DNA from: Streptomyces sp. ITFR-16
GTDB lineage: Bacteria > Actinomycetota > Actinomycetes > Streptomycetales > Streptomycetaceae
DNA length: 64,000 nucleotides
Assembly: GCF_031844705.1 (NCBI RefSeq)
Contig: NZ_CP134609.1
Coordinates: forward strand, 1,178,001 to 1,242,000
Reading direction: 5' to 3'
Shown: piece by piece, positions 17,842 through 27,540 of the stretch
How the letters are laid out: the number at the start of each line of letters is the position of its first letter
Numbering within the stretch: position 1 is the stretch's first letter
Made by a program: the position numbers and the translations under genes
The notes under the pieces: model-generated
The model's input: only the letters and a program-made list of their open reading frames with translations
Told to the model about the DNA's origin: nothing
The model's database searches: none

Positions 17842-19755
17842 ATGGACACGCTCATCAACATCGACAACGGTGGAACCCTCACCGACATCTGCGTATGGGA
17901 CGGCGCCGGCTTCACCTTCACCAAGACCCTCACCACGCCCCACGACCTCTCCGAATGTCTCTTCGCCGGTGTGGAGAAGGCGTCAGCGGCCTTGTACGGC
18001 ACGCCCGACACCGAGCGGCTGCTGCATGACACCCAGCACATCCGGTACTCCACCACCCAGGGGACGAACGCGCTCGTCGAGAGGCGCGGTCCCATGATCG
18101 GCATCCTGACGCCGCTGCCGGAACTGGCGGGGGCGATGCGAAGCACGCCCGCGCGGGAGGTCCTCTTCGCGGATCTCGTCGGCGACCGCGTCCTGACCGT
18201 CGACATGAACACCACCGATACGGCGGTCGAGTTCGAGGTCGTCCAGCAGATCAACCGGCTGGCGACGCTCGGGGCCGCCCGGGTGGTCGTCGCGGGCGGT
18301 GACCCGGACCAGGAGCGAACGCTGCGCAAGATCCTGCTCCGCAAGTTCCCCCGCCATCTGCTCGGCTCCATTCCGGTCATCTACAGCTGGGACCTCGCCG
18401 GTGACCGCGACAATGCCCGAAGGGCCTGGTCGTGCGTCATCAACTCCTTCCTGCACCCGACGATGGAGCGGTTCCTCTACGGGGCGGAGCGCCGCCTGAA
18501 GTCCTACAAGGTCCTCAATCCGCTGCTCGTCTACCGAAACGACGGTGCCTCCTCCCGCGTCGCCAAGTCCGTCGCGCTCAAGAGCTACTCCTCCGGCCCG
18601 CGCGGCGGGCTGGAGGGTACGGCGGCCCTGGCACGCGCCTACGGACTCGGCCACACCCTCATGATCGACATCGGTGGGACCACGACCGACGTGGGAGTCG
18701 TCGACGGTGAGCGGATCACCGCCGCCGAGCGGGGCTCTATCGAGGGCGTACCGATCTCGTACCCGATGAGCGGCATCCACTCCAGGGGTGTCGGCGGCTC
18801 CTCCGTCATCGCCGTCGAGGACGGGCGGATCACCGTCGGTCCGGCCTCCGTCGGGGCGGCCCCGGGACCTGCGTGCTTCGGCTTCGGCGGCCGCCGCGCG
18901 ACCATCACCGACGTCAACCTGTTGCTCGGTGTCCTGGACCCGGACACCTACCTCGACGGAACCTTCCGGCTCGACGCGGAACGTGCGCGCGCGGTCGTCA
19001 CCGAGACGATCGCCGAACCGCTCGGGATCGGTCTCGAAGAGGCTCTCATCCGTATGGAACAGGCCTACTTCGAGGCACTCTCCGCGTCCTTCGCTCACCT
19101 GGTGCGGGACGACACGACGCTGGCCGCGTTCGGCGGGGCCGGTCCGATGAGCGCGACAGGTGCGGCCCGCCCCGCCGGCATCCGGCAGGTACTCGTCCCG
19201 CGCACGGCGGCGGTGTTCTCCGCCTTCGGTATCTCCTTCTCCGACGTGTCCAAGACCTACGAGGTCGGTGTCCCGGAACCGACGACAAGCGCGACGCTCA
19301 CCACCTACGAGGAACTCCTCGTACGGGCCGAACGAGACATGTTCCAGGAGGGCTACACCCTCGCCGGCTGCCGGTCGTCCTGGGAGCTCAGCGTCGACGC
19401 CGAGGACGGCACACCCGTGTCACGCGCGCCCTACGAGCGCGGTGAGCGGGCCGACCACCCCGGCCGCCGCGTATCGCTGCGCCTCACGGTCACCGCAGCG
19501 CTGCCGCACCCCGAGCTGCCTCCGCGGGAGGAACCCGCAGCACGGCCGGCCAGGGCATCGGGCACCCGTCCGGTACGGTCGGCGGCCGACCGGGTCGACG
19601 AGGTGCCCGTACACGTTCTGGCCGAACTCGAACCCGGGGACACAGCCGAGGGGCCGGCCATCGTCGAGGGCCCCTTCTTCACCGCGCGGGTCCTGGCCGG
19701 CTGGACGTTCCAGGTGACCTCGGCCGGCGACCTGCTGCTCCGCGACTCCCTCTGA
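17842..19755 (+). CDS. Ketone carboxylase, first HyuA-like ATPase subunit (Apc alpha type)
   Basis: A 637-residue protein of the hydantoinase A/oxoprolinase (actin-like ATPase) family. It opens INIDNGGTLTDICVWDGAG, the first phosphate loop, and has a second ATP-fold motif DIGGTTTDVG near residue 275, then IHSRGVGGSSVIAVEDGRI and ASVGAAPGPACFGFGG. The size, about 70 kDa, matches the first subunit of acetophenone carboxylase. In acetone/acetophenone carboxylases this type of subunit uses ATP to activate bicarbonate or the ketone enolate; which of the two HyuA-like subunits does which is not visible here. ATG at 17842 follows AAGGAG. First gene of the operon. Confidence 0.85.
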   Translation: MDTLINIDNGGTLTDICVWDGAGFTFTKTLTTPHDLSECLFAGVEKASAALYGTPDTERLLHDTQHIRYSTTQGTNALVERRGPMIGILTPLPELAGAMRSTPAREVLFADLVGDRVLTVDMNTTDTAVEFEVVQQINRLATLGAARVVVAGGDPDQERTLRKILLRKFPRHLLGSIPVIYSWDLAGDRDNARRAWSCVINSFLHPTMERFLYGAERRLKSYKVLNPLLVYRNDGASSRVAKSVALKSYSSGPRGGLEGTAALARAYGLGHTLMIDIGGTTTDVGVVDGERITAAERGSIEGVPISYPMSGIHSRGVGGSSVIAVEDGRITVGPASVGAAPGPACFGFGGRRATITDVNLLLGVLDPDTYLDGTFRLDAERARAVVTETIAEPLGIGLEEALIRMEQAYFEALSASFAHLVRDDTTLAAFGGAGPMSATGAARPAGIRQVLVPRTAAVFSAFGISFSDVSKTYEVGVPEPTTSATLTTYEELLVRAERDMFQEGYTLAGCRSSWELSVDAEDGTPVSRAPYERGERADHPGRRVSLRLTVTAALPHPELPPREEPAARPARASGTRPVRSAADRVDEVPVHVLAELEPGDTAEGPAIVEGPFFTARVLAGWTFQVTSAGDLLLRDSL

Positions 19756-19787
19756 ATCCGCCCCCGCCTCAGCGAAGGAGGGCTCCC

Positions 19788-20216
19788 ATGCGAGTCCCCA
19801 TGACCGAGTACCTCGTCATCGACCTCGACACGGAGCGGTGGGTCTGCCGGGTCTGCGCCCAGGACATGGGCAGCGCACACGGCAACTACAAGGAGGGCAC
19901 CCTCGTCCACAACCGGGACCCCCGCGAGATCCACCAGCCGGTCATCGACCCCGAGCAGTACGAGTTCACCTTCTCCCCCGATCCCGCCTACTGCCGGATT
20001 CTGGAGTACTACTGCCCCGGCTGTGGGACCCAGATCGAGGCCGAGTACCTCCCGCCCGGCCACCCCCCGACGGTCGACATGCTCATCGATGTCGCCGCGC
20101 TGCGGGCGCAGTGGGAGCAACTGGGTGTGGACGCGGAGGAGGTCCACAACTACGGCCCCGGCGAGGACGCCCAGAAGCACACTGCGGCGCTCCGGGCCAT
20201 CGGCCACATCCGCTGA
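19788..20216 (+). CDS. Ketone carboxylase small Cys4 subunit (acetone/acetophenone carboxylase gamma type)
   Basis: A 142-residue protein with two CxxC pairs, WVCRVCAQDMG near residue 20 and YYCPGCGTQIEAEY near residue 75, spaced to bind one zinc. The block NYKEGTLVHNRDPREIHQP and the C-terminal half match the AcxC/Apc small subunit, about 15 kDa. In solved complexes this subunit is structural, linking the large subunits (family knowledge). ATG at 19788 has a strong GAAGGAGG site. It lies 32 bases after the first large subunit. This small protein separates a ketone carboxylase from ordinary hydantoinase or oxoprolinase operons. Confidence 0.85.
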   Translation: MRVPMTEYLVIDLDTERWVCRVCAQDMGSAHGNYKEGTLVHNRDPREIHQPVIDPEQYEFTFSPDPAYCRILEYYCPGCGTQIEAEYLPPGHPPTVDMLIDVAALRAQWEQLGVDAEEVHNYGPGEDAQKHTAALRAIGHIR

Positions 20217-20283
20217 TGCCCGTCGGTACAGCACCGCGACCCGTCCGACCCCGCGCGCGCCACGAGAATCCCCGGGAGCAATC

Positions 20284-22413
20284 TTGAAACGCATTTCAGT
20301 CGACATCGGAGGCACGTTCACCGACTGCTTCTTCGTCTGGGACGAGACGTACATCGAGGCGAAGGCCCTCACCACACATCACAATCTCGCCCTCGGCTTC
20401 AACGAGGCCCTCGATTTGGCCTGCGAGCGGGCCGGCCTCGACCGGAGCACCGTCCTCAAGGAGGTCGACTCGGTCCGGTACGCCACGACCCTCGGCACCA
20501 ACGCACTCATCGAACGCAAGGGCCCCAAGGTCGCCGCGATCGTCACCCACGGCTTCGAGGACACCATCCCGCTGTCCCGGGGACGGGGATACGGCGAAGG
20601 CCTCGACTACTCGATGCAGCAGAACCTGCCTGCGGCCGAACGCCCGGAGCCGATCGTGCCGCGACACATGATCCGCTCGGTCAGGGAGCGCATCAACTCG
20701 GCGGGCCGGATCGTCGCCCCTCTCGACGCGGAGGACGTGCGCACCGTCGTGCGGGAACTCGTCGACGCCGGTGCGGAGGCGCTCGTCATCTCCCTGGTCA
20801 ACGCGACCGAGAACCCGGTCCACGAGCTGGCGATCCAGGAAATCCTGCTGGAGGAGTTCCCCGCCCACGAGCTGGGGGCCATCCCCGTCCTCCTGGGCCA
20901 CCAGGTATCGGGCCGCAAGGGCGAGTACGTCCGGGCGACTTCGACGATCATCGACGCCTTTCTGCACGAGATCATGTTCCACGCGCTCTCGCAGCTGTCC
21001 AACAACCTGCGCGACTCCGGCTACGACAGGCCGATGCTGGTCATCCACAACTCCGGCGGCATGGCGCAGATGAACTCGACCGATTCCCTTCAGACCATCC
21101 ACTCGGGCCCGATCGCCGGGGTCGGTGCGGCCGAGCACCTGTCTGGAGAGACCGGGCTCGGGCACGTCATCTCCACCGACATGGGCGGCACGTCCTTCGA
21201 TATCGGCCTGGTGCCGGAGGGCGGCGTCAAGCACTACGACTTCCTTCCCACCATCGACCGCTGGCTCGTCTCGGTGCCCATGGTCCACCTGGACACCCTC
21301 GGCGCCGGCGGGGGGTCGATCGCCAGCTACGACCGCATCCACGACTCCATCAAGATCGGCCCGGAGTCGGCGGGGTCCAACCCGGGACCGGCCTGTTACG
21401 ACCGGGGCGGGCTGCGGCCGACCGTCACGGACGCCGACCTGCTCCTGGGCTATCTCGACCCGGACAACTACGCCAACGGGTACATCAAGCTGAACCCGAA
21501 GCGCTCGCGGTTCGCTGTCGAGGAGACGCTCTGCGATGTCCTCGACATGGAGGTCTCCGACGTGGCTCGGGCCATCAAGGACGGCGTGGACGAACAGATG
21601 GCGATCGGCATCGGCAAGGAACTGCGGGTCCGCGGCTATCTGCCGGAGGACTTCACGATGCTGGCGTACGGCGGCAACGGTCCGCTCCACGCATGCGGAG
21701 TCGCCCGGCACGCGGGCATCAAGCGGGTGCTGGCTCCGCCGTTCTCCTCGGTGTTCTCGGCGTGCGGGGCGGGGAACATGAAGCAGCTCCACTTCCACGA
21801 ACGCGGCGTGCACGTCACCCTGTACAACCCGACGACGCGCCGTCTCTACGACGACTACGCGGAGTTCAACTCCGTGGTCGAGGAGCTGGAGGCGCGGGGA
21901 AGGGAGGACCTCGTCCGACAGGGCTTCGCCGCCGAGGACGTGAAGCACCGCCTTGAGGTGGACATGCGTTACGGCAACCAGCTCCTCACCCAGGCGGTGG
22001 CGATGGAGGAGATCAGCCGCATGACCGGGGTGGGCGACGCGCTCGCCATGATCAAGACCTTCGGTGACGTCTACAGTCACCGCTTCGGCGCGTCGAGTGC
22101 CGCCCCGGAGGCCGGAATCCGGTGCAACACCATCCGGGTCGCCTCCTACGTGGACGGCGATGTCGTGGGCTTCGACTCCCTGGAGACCGGTGGGAAGCGC
22201 ACCGTCCCGGCCGCGGCCGGGACGCGCCGGGCCGCGTTCATCGGCCACGGCGGGCTGACCGACACCCCGGTCTACGACCAGAGCGCGCTCACCCACGAGC
22301 ACGTCGTACCCGGCCCGGCGATCGTCACCACCGAGAACACGACGTACCTCGTCGAACCCGGCTGGCGGCTCGAACCCACACGCCAGGGCGCGGTGTGGTT
22401 CCTCCAGGACTGA
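20284..22413 (+). CDS. Ketone carboxylase, second HyuA-like ATPase subunit (Apc alpha-prime type)
   Basis: A 709-residue HyuA/oxoprolinase-family protein. It begins MKRISVDIGGTFTDCFFVWD, has the strand TLGTNALIERKGPKVA, the second ATP motif TDMGGTSFDIGL and DTLGAGGGSIASYD, and ends with the beta-rich HyuA C-terminal domain (VVPGPAIVTTENTTYLVEPG). Unlike the first subunit it keeps the full-length C-terminal domain. The start is TTG at 20284, after GGGAGCA; the previous in-frame codons are Arg/Pro-rich and not conserved-looking. It is clearly paralogous to, but different from, the first subunit, as in Apc where two ATPase subunits act in one complex. Confidence 0.85.
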   Translation: MKRISVDIGGTFTDCFFVWDETYIEAKALTTHHNLALGFNEALDLACERAGLDRSTVLKEVDSVRYATTLGTNALIERKGPKVAAIVTHGFEDTIPLSRGRGYGEGLDYSMQQNLPAAERPEPIVPRHMIRSVRERINSAGRIVAPLDAEDVRTVVRELVDAGAEALVISLVNATENPVHELAIQEILLEEFPAHELGAIPVLLGHQVSGRKGEYVRATSTIIDAFLHEIMFHALSQLSNNLRDSGYDRPMLVIHNSGGMAQMNSTDSLQTIHSGPIAGVGAAEHLSGETGLGHVISTDMGGTSFDIGLVPEGGVKHYDFLPTIDRWLVSVPMVHLDTLGAGGGSIASYDRIHDSIKIGPESAGSNPGPACYDRGGLRPTVTDADLLLGYLDPDNYANGYIKLNPKRSRFAVEETLCDVLDMEVSDVARAIKDGVDEQMAIGIGKELRVRGYLPEDFTMLAYGGNGPLHACGVARHAGIKRVLAPPFSSVFSACGAGNMKQLHFHERGVHVTLYNPTTRRLYDDYAEFNSVVEELEARGREDLVRQGFAAEDVKHRLEVDMRYGNQLLTQAVAMEEISRMTGVGDALAMIKTFGDVYSHRFGASSAAPEAGIRCNTIRVASYVDGDVVGFDSLETGGKRTVPAAAGTRRAAFIGHGGLTDTPVYDQSALTHEHVVPGPAIVTTENTTYLVEPGWRLEPTRQGAVWFLQD

Positions 22414-22461
22414 CCCCCAAGACCGCCGACCGGACACGTGAGACTGAAGGAGCCCCCTGAG

Positions 22462-24765
22462 ATGACCAGCATTGACGACAGGCCGACAGCGCCCCTGACC
22501 CCCCAGGAGCAGGAGTGGGTCGACGCCTTCATGGACGAAACGACGCTCTTTCTGGGCCCCGACCCGGAGATCATGCGTGACCACAGCATCACGCCCCGCT
22601 CTGCGCACGAGGAGCGGGCGATCTCTGCGGGCGTCGACCGGCTCCAGGTCGAACGCATCCGCAAGCGCATCGCCGGAGCCCTCGACGAGGGCTATGAGAT
22701 GTGTGAGGCACAGGGCGCCGCGCCGGGCGCGAAATGGGGCGACCTGACAACCGCGATCTACACCGCGGCGGGCGATGTCTCCTACCTGTCCTGCCACGGG
22801 GTCATCGCGTTCAGCGCGATCCTGCACCACCCGATCCGGTACATCATGAAGTACTGGAAGGACGAGCCGACGGTGGGCATCCACGAGGGCGACGGGTTCA
22901 TCCACAACGACGCCCGGTTCGGCAACATCCACAACACCGACCAGTCGATGATCATGCCGGTCATCCGCAACGGAGAAATCATCGCCTGGGTCGCGGCCAC
23001 CATCCACGAGGGCGAGAACGGCGCCTGCGAGCCGGGCGGTATGCCGTCCGGCTCGGAGACGGCCTTCGACGACGGGCTGCGCATGAGCCCGTTCAAGATC
23101 GTGGAGCGCGGCCGGCTCCGCCGGGACCTGCTCACCTTCCTCCAGCACTCGGTGCGCGACCCGAAACTCCAGCTCGCCGACCTCAAGGTGAAGATCACCG
23201 CCGTCCGCAAGATCATGGACCGCGTCGACAGGCTCATCGACGAGGTGGGCGTGGACTCGTTCGTCGCGGCGCTGCGCACCACGGTCGAGGACGTGGACAC
23301 CGAGGTGCGTCGTCGCATCGGGGAACTCCCCGACGGCACGTACCGGTTCGACCAGTTCATGGACTCGACCCTGAAGGAGAACATCCTCATCAAGTTTGCC
23401 TGCGAGATCACGGTCAAGGGCGAGAAGATGACCGTCGATCTGCGTGGTACCGGCCCGGAGATCCTCAACCGCGCCATGAACAGCCCGCTCTGCTCGGTGA
23501 AGTCGATGATGATGCAGGCGATCCTCGCCTTCTGGTGGCCCGATCTCCCGCGCTGTACCTCGGCGATGAGCTGCATCGAGATCATCTCGGACGAGGGAAC
23601 CTGGGCCGACGCCTCATACGACGCCCCCATGGGGCAGTCCCTCCAGGCGTCGTTCCGCGGCTTCTCCGCGATGCAGGCGCTCTACAGCCGCATGGCCTTC
23701 TCCACACCGAAGAAGTACAGCAACACCGTGGCGAACTGGTTCAACCAGATCAACACCTTCCTGTGGGGCGGGGTCACCCAGCACGGCGACATGGTCGGCA
23801 ACCTCTGCGCCGACCTCAACGGCATGCCGGGCGGCGCCAAGCCCTTCCGGGACGGCGAGGACGCGATCTCCCCGCTGTTCTGCGCGATGGCCGACACCGC
23901 CGAGCAGGAAGTCATGGAGGAGGAGGTCCCCTTCATGCAACTCGTGTCCAAGCGCCTGGTACGCGACAACATGGGTTACGGCAAGTTCACCGGCGGCATG
24001 GGCTACGAGATGATCGTGGCCGCCGAGGGCACTCCGCAGTGGGGCTTCATGACGGTGACCTCCGGGGCCAAGTTCTCCTCCGTCTACGGCATGTACGGCG
24101 GCTACGGCTGCGGTACACATCCACTGGCCATGGTCAAGGGCACCAACGTCTACGAGCACATCAGGCGTGACCCGTCGAAGTTCGATCTCTCCATGGAGAA
24201 GGTCATGAACGAGCGGCCCTTCGAGGACGGCCGCTACTCCACCCACCACATGGGTCTCCAGTTCGACATCGCCAAGGACGGCGAGCTGTACATGATCAGC
24301 CAGGGGGCCGGCGGCGGATACGGCGACCCGCTGGAACGGCTTCCCGAGTCGGTCGTCAAGGACGTCGAGCTGGGCCGCATCGGCCAGAAGGCGGCCGAAG
24401 AAATCTTCGGAGTGCGTTATGACCCGCGGACCTTCCGTCTCGATGCAGAGGGAACACGTGCCGCGCGCGACGCCGCACGCGCGGCACGGATCGAACGGGG
24501 CAGGCCCTACGCCGAATTCTGCGCCGAGTTCGTCAGGCCCGAGCCACCCGAGGACCTCCTCTACTACGGCTCGTGGGGCTCGGACACCGACGACATCACC
24601 GCCACCGTTTTCACCAACGACGGCCCCCAGCGGGTGGCGGGCCCGCTGAAGGAACTCCCGATCGTCATGGTCCCCGACCGCCGCGAGGTCAAGATCGCCG
24701 CGCTTGAGGCACGGGTCCACGAGCTGGAAGCCCGGCACGGGGAGAACGTGAAGCGCCTCGCCTGA
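22462..24765 (+). CDS. Ketone carboxylase HyuB-like subunit (Apc beta type)
   Basis: A 767-residue hydantoinase B-family protein, about 86 kDa, the expected carboxylation partner of the HyuA-like subunits. HyuB blocks: DVSYLSCHGVIAFSAILHHP, GDGFIHNDARFGNIHNTDQS, VDLRGTGPEILNRAMNSPLC, and near the end DGELYMISQGAGGGYGDPLE. Histidines and acidic residues in the second block are the likely metal ligands. The ATG at 22462 follows AAGGAG; a GTG eight codons earlier is less likely. A coiled, charged tail (ALEARVHELEARHGENVK) may mediate assembly. A strong hairpin follows the stop. Confidence 0.85.
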   Translation: MTSIDDRPTAPLTPQEQEWVDAFMDETTLFLGPDPEIMRDHSITPRSAHEERAISAGVDRLQVERIRKRIAGALDEGYEMCEAQGAAPGAKWGDLTTAIYTAAGDVSYLSCHGVIAFSAILHHPIRYIMKYWKDEPTVGIHEGDGFIHNDARFGNIHNTDQSMIMPVIRNGEIIAWVAATIHEGENGACEPGGMPSGSETAFDDGLRMSPFKIVERGRLRRDLLTFLQHSVRDPKLQLADLKVKITAVRKIMDRVDRLIDEVGVDSFVAALRTTVEDVDTEVRRRIGELPDGTYRFDQFMDSTLKENILIKFACEITVKGEKMTVDLRGTGPEILNRAMNSPLCSVKSMMMQAILAFWWPDLPRCTSAMSCIEIISDEGTWADASYDAPMGQSLQASFRGFSAMQALYSRMAFSTPKKYSNTVANWFNQINTFLWGGVTQHGDMVGNLCADLNGMPGGAKPFRDGEDAISPLFCAMADTAEQEVMEEEVPFMQLVSKRLVRDNMGYGKFTGGMGYEMIVAAEGTPQWGFMTVTSGAKFSSVYGMYGGYGCGTHPLAMVKGTNVYEHIRRDPSKFDLSMEKVMNERPFEDGRYSTHHMGLQFDIAKDGELYMISQGAGGGYGDPLERLPESVVKDVELGRIGQKAAEEIFGVRYDPRTFRLDAEGTRAARDAARAARIERGRPYAEFCAEFVRPEPPEDLLYYGSWGSDTDDITATVFTNDGPQRVAGPLKELPIVMVPDRREVKIAALEARVHELEARHGENVKRLA

Positions 24766-24777
24766 GCCGCGCGGCAC

Positions 24778-24806
24778 ACGGGGCGGGGCCGCCGGCCCCG
24801 CCCCGT
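24778..24806 (+). terminator. 13-bp perfect hairpin inside the carboxylase operon
   Basis: ACGGGGCGGGGCC (24778-24790) pairs perfectly with GGCCCCGCCCCGT (24794-24806) around a 3-base loop. It lies between the HyuB-like gene and the fifth subunit gene. With no U-tract it may act as a partial terminator or as an mRNA 3'-end stabiliser that sets subunit ratios. Confidence 0.6.
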
Positions 24807-24836
24807 AACCCTCCACCGAACTGTCCAGGAGCACGT

Positions 24837-25643
24837 ATGCCTTCCTCTCTCCGGTCCCTCGCCTCGGCCCCACCGAGCGGCGCCGCCCGGCCGCTGCTCG
24901 TCGATCCCGACGCCTACGCCACAGCCGTGCTCCGCCAGGGGGCACCGATCCCCTGGGGCGACCTGGCCGCGCTCACCGGTCATGCCGGCCAGGTCCACTC
25001 CCTCCTCGACCCCGACGCCGTATGGGTGGATGTCGAGGCCCTGCTCCGCGCCCGCCTCGCCACCGAACCCGCCGCCGTCGCCGCGATGAGGGAACGGTCG
25101 CGCACCGGCTACGCCCTGCGTTCCCTGCTCGGCGACAAGTCCGGTGCGGACCTCGTCCGCACCGCGGTCCGCACCCTCTCCGACGCCACCCGGCGTCCGG
25201 CCGTCCTCGCCGTACCGTCCCCCGCACGCTGGCTCGGCCGGGCACACGCGCTGGCCGGCACCCCGCTCACGGACGTGGACGAGGACCACGCCGACAGCGC
25301 CTCCATGTACATAGCCGAGTGGCTCGGCAAGCTGGGCTCCCTTCCCGTCGCGCTGGTCCTGCTCGACGCCACGGCCGCCGGCGACGACCCCGCCACCACG
25401 GTCACGGAGACCCTCGGCGCCTACACGTCCCTCACCAACGTGGTCAGCCACTTCGAGTGGGCCATCGCCCTGCGCGACGGAGACGCGGTGGACGTCCCCG
25501 CCGGCGAACCGGAGATCGCCGTCGTACCCACGGCGTACTGGACGAAGGACACCGAGCCGCCCGCGGCCGATGTCCTGCTGACGGCCATTCCCCCGACGGC
25601 GACGCCGGAGGACGTACTCGACCGGCGCGCCCGGCTGAGGTGA
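24837..25643 (+). CDS. Putative fifth subunit of the ketone carboxylase (Apc epsilon type)
   Basis: A 268-residue soluble protein without signal peptide, membrane segment or classical motif. It has an Ala/Leu-rich helical N-half and a C-half with SLPVALVLLDATAAGDD and YTSLTNVVSHFEWAIALRDG. By position (fifth gene) and size class it matches the loosely bound epsilon subunit of acetophenone carboxylase, whose role is poorly known; I infer the identity mainly from gene order. ATG at 24837 follows AGGAG. Acetone carboxylases of the AcxABC type lack such a subunit, so its presence favours the Apc type. Confidence 0.6.
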   Translation: MPSSLRSLASAPPSGAARPLLVDPDAYATAVLRQGAPIPWGDLAALTGHAGQVHSLLDPDAVWVDVEALLRARLATEPAAVAAMRERSRTGYALRSLLGDKSGADLVRTAVRTLSDATRRPAVLAVPSPARWLGRAHALAGTPLTDVDEDHADSASMYIAEWLGKLGSLPVALVLLDATAAGDDPATTVTETLGAYTSLTNVVSHFEWAIALRDGDAVDVPAGEPEIAVVPTAYWTKDTEPPAADVLLTAIPPTATPEDVLDRRARLR

Positions 25644-25653
25644 GGGAGACATC

Positions 25654-26457
25654 ATGGACAAGGTCATCACCAGCGCCGACGAGGCCGTCGCACGGGCCTC
25701 GGACGGCATGATGCTCGCCTCGGGCGGCTTCGGGGTCTGCGGCATCCCCGCCCAGCTCCTGCGCGCCCTCGCCCGGCACGGTTGCGGGGACCTCACCGTC
25801 GTCTCCAACAACTGCGGCATTCCCGGCGTCGGCAACTCCCTGCTTCTGGAAAACCACCGCATCCGCCGCCTCATCGCCTCCTACGTCGGGGAGAACAAGG
25901 AGCTGACGCGCCAGTACCTCACAGGCGAGGTCGAGATCGAACTCACGCCACAGGGCACCCTCGCCGAGCGCCTGCGCGCAGGCGGGGCCGGCATCCCCGC
26001 CTTCTACACCCGCACCGGTGTCGGCACCCAGGTGGCCCTCGGCGGACTGCCCGTCAGATACACCTCCGACGGGGCCGTCGCCGTCGCCTCCGCCCCCAAA
26101 ACCACCGAGACCTTCGTCTGGGACGGCGAGGAGCACCTCTTCGTCCGCGAGGAGGCCCTGCGCCCCGATGTCGCGCTCGTACGGGCCTGGAAGGGCGACC
26201 GGCACGGCAACCTCGTCTTCCGCAAGGCCGCCCGCAACTTCAACCCGCTCTGTGCCATGGCCGCCCGGTGGACCGCTGCCGAGGTCGAACACCTCGTGGA
26301 ACCGGGCGAGATCGACCCCGACGAGGTCCACCTGCCGGGGATATACGTCGACCGGGTTCTCCCCCTCACCGCCGAACAGGCCGTCGACAAGGGCGTGGAG
26401 CGGCGAACGACGCAGCCGCGCCACGCCACTACCACGCACGGCGAAGGAGCCCTCTGA
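25654..26457 (+). CDS. scoA: 3-oxoacid CoA-transferase subunit A
   Basis: A 267-residue family I CoA-transferase alpha subunit. Motifs: [20 protein letters not shown] (CoA-site loop), [16 protein letters not shown], and [19 protein letters not shown]. It moves CoA from succinyl-CoA to acetoacetate or a related 3-oxoacid. The ATG at 25654 lies 11 bases after the previous stop with GAGGGAGA upstream; the stop overlaps the subunit B start. Directly downstream of the carboxylase, it would activate the carboxylation product for thiolysis. Confidence 0.9.
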   Translation: MDKVITSADEAVARASDGMMLASGGFGVCGIPAQLLRALARHGCGDLTVVSNNCGIPGVGNSLLLENHRIRRLIASYVGENKELTRQYLTGEVEIELTPQGTLAERLRAGGAGIPAFYTRTGVGTQVALGGLPVRYTSDGAVAVASAPKTTETFVWDGEEHLFVREEALRPDVALVRAWKGDRHGNLVFRKAARNFNPLCAMAARWTAAEVEHLVEPGEIDPDEVHLPGIYVDRVLPLTAEQAVDKGVERRTTQPRHATTTHGEGAL

Positions 26458-27089
26458 TGGCGCGCACCCGTGAGGAGATGGCAAGCCGGGCAGCCGCCGA
26501 GCTCCGGGACGGCGACTATGTGAACCTGGGCATCGGACTGCCGACTCTCGTCCCCCAGCACGTCCCCGAAAGTGTTCACCTCGTGCTCCAGTCCGAGAAC
26601 GGCATTCTCGGCCTCGGCCCGTACCCGGTCGAAGGAGAGGAAGACCCCGACCTCATCAACGCCGGAAAGGAGACAGTCACCACGACGGCGGGCGCGAGCT
26701 TCTTCGACTCCGCCACCAGCTTCGGCATGATCCGGTCGGGCAGAATCGATGCGGCGGTCCTCGGCGCCATGCAGGTGAGCGCGCGCGGCGACCTGAGCAA
26801 CTGGGTCGTCCCCGGCAGACTCGTCAAAGGCATGGGCGGTGCCATGGACCTCGTTCACGGCGCGCGCCGCGTCATCGTCCTCATGGAACACGTCGCCAAG
26901 GACGGCAGCCCGAAGATTCTCCGCGAGAACACCCTCCCCCTCACCGGAGAACGCGTCGTGGACCGCATCATCACCGACCTCGCGGTCATCGATGTCACCC
27001 CCCGCGGCCTCCGCCTCGTCGAGTGCGCCCCCGGAGTGCACCCGGAGCAGGTCCGCGCCCTCTCGGACGCCCCTATAGAACTGGCCTGA
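26457..27089 (+). CDS. scoB: 3-oxoacid CoA-transferase subunit B
   Basis: A 210-residue beta subunit of a family I CoA-transferase. The catalytic glutamate is in [12 protein letters not shown] near residue 50, and [20 protein letters not shown] and [14 protein letters not shown] are family blocks. The start ATG shares its first base with the TGA of subunit A (TGATG), so the subunits are translationally coupled. Normal length. Last gene of the carboxylase operon. No obvious terminator follows; from 27,090 to 27,540 I see no gene. Confidence 0.9.
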   Translation: MARTREEMASRAAAELRDGDYVNLGIGLPTLVPQHVPESVHLVLQSENGILGLGPYPVEGEEDPDLINAGKETVTTTAGASFFDSATSFGMIRSGRIDAAVLGAMQVSARGDLSNWVVPGRLVKGMGGAMDLVHGARRVIVLMEHVAKDGSPKILRENTLPLTGERVVDRIITDLAVIDVTPRGLRLVECAPGVHPEQVRALSDAPIELA

Positions 27090-27540
27090 CGCCGAAACCA
27101 CCGTTCCCCACCCTCCAACAGCTTTCGGCAGCCCCCTCCCCGGCCTCCGAGGGTTCGCGAACCGCACCGGCGCCGTCGCTGCATGACGCCCTGCCGAAGG
27201 ACACCGTGGCCATGCCACGTGACAGTGACGACGAGTTCCCTGGTCCGCTTCTCGGGGCGCCGCCTGGTTGGGCCAGCTATCCGCCCACTGCATGCGCGGC
27301 AGCGGGTGGAGAGGTCCTCGGAGGCCACCACCAGAGCCTGCCCGCCACCGCGGCCGCGCAGAGACCACACGGCGTGGACCAGGCCATGGGCGCCGCCCCC
27401 TTCGCTCCGCCTGCTTCCACCACATGCTGGTCCTCACCCATACCCCGCTCAAGCCCCTCACCAACGCCCCCGGTGACATGTACCCAGTTCCGCGAGCGCC
27501 ACAGAAGGGGCACCCTAAAGCTCGCTGCCCCCGGGGGTGT

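Noticed and set aside
20296..23148. 950-codon open frame on the minus strand
   Set aside because: Antisense shadow of the two carboxylase genes, whose motifs are unmistakable on the plus strand; long antisense frames are expected at this GC content.
17842..24765. Reading the operon as a hydantoinase or 5-oxoprolinase
   Set aside because: Two different HyuA-like genes, a small Cys4 protein between them, a fifth gene and a following 3-oxoacid CoA-transferase fit ketone carboxylases instead.
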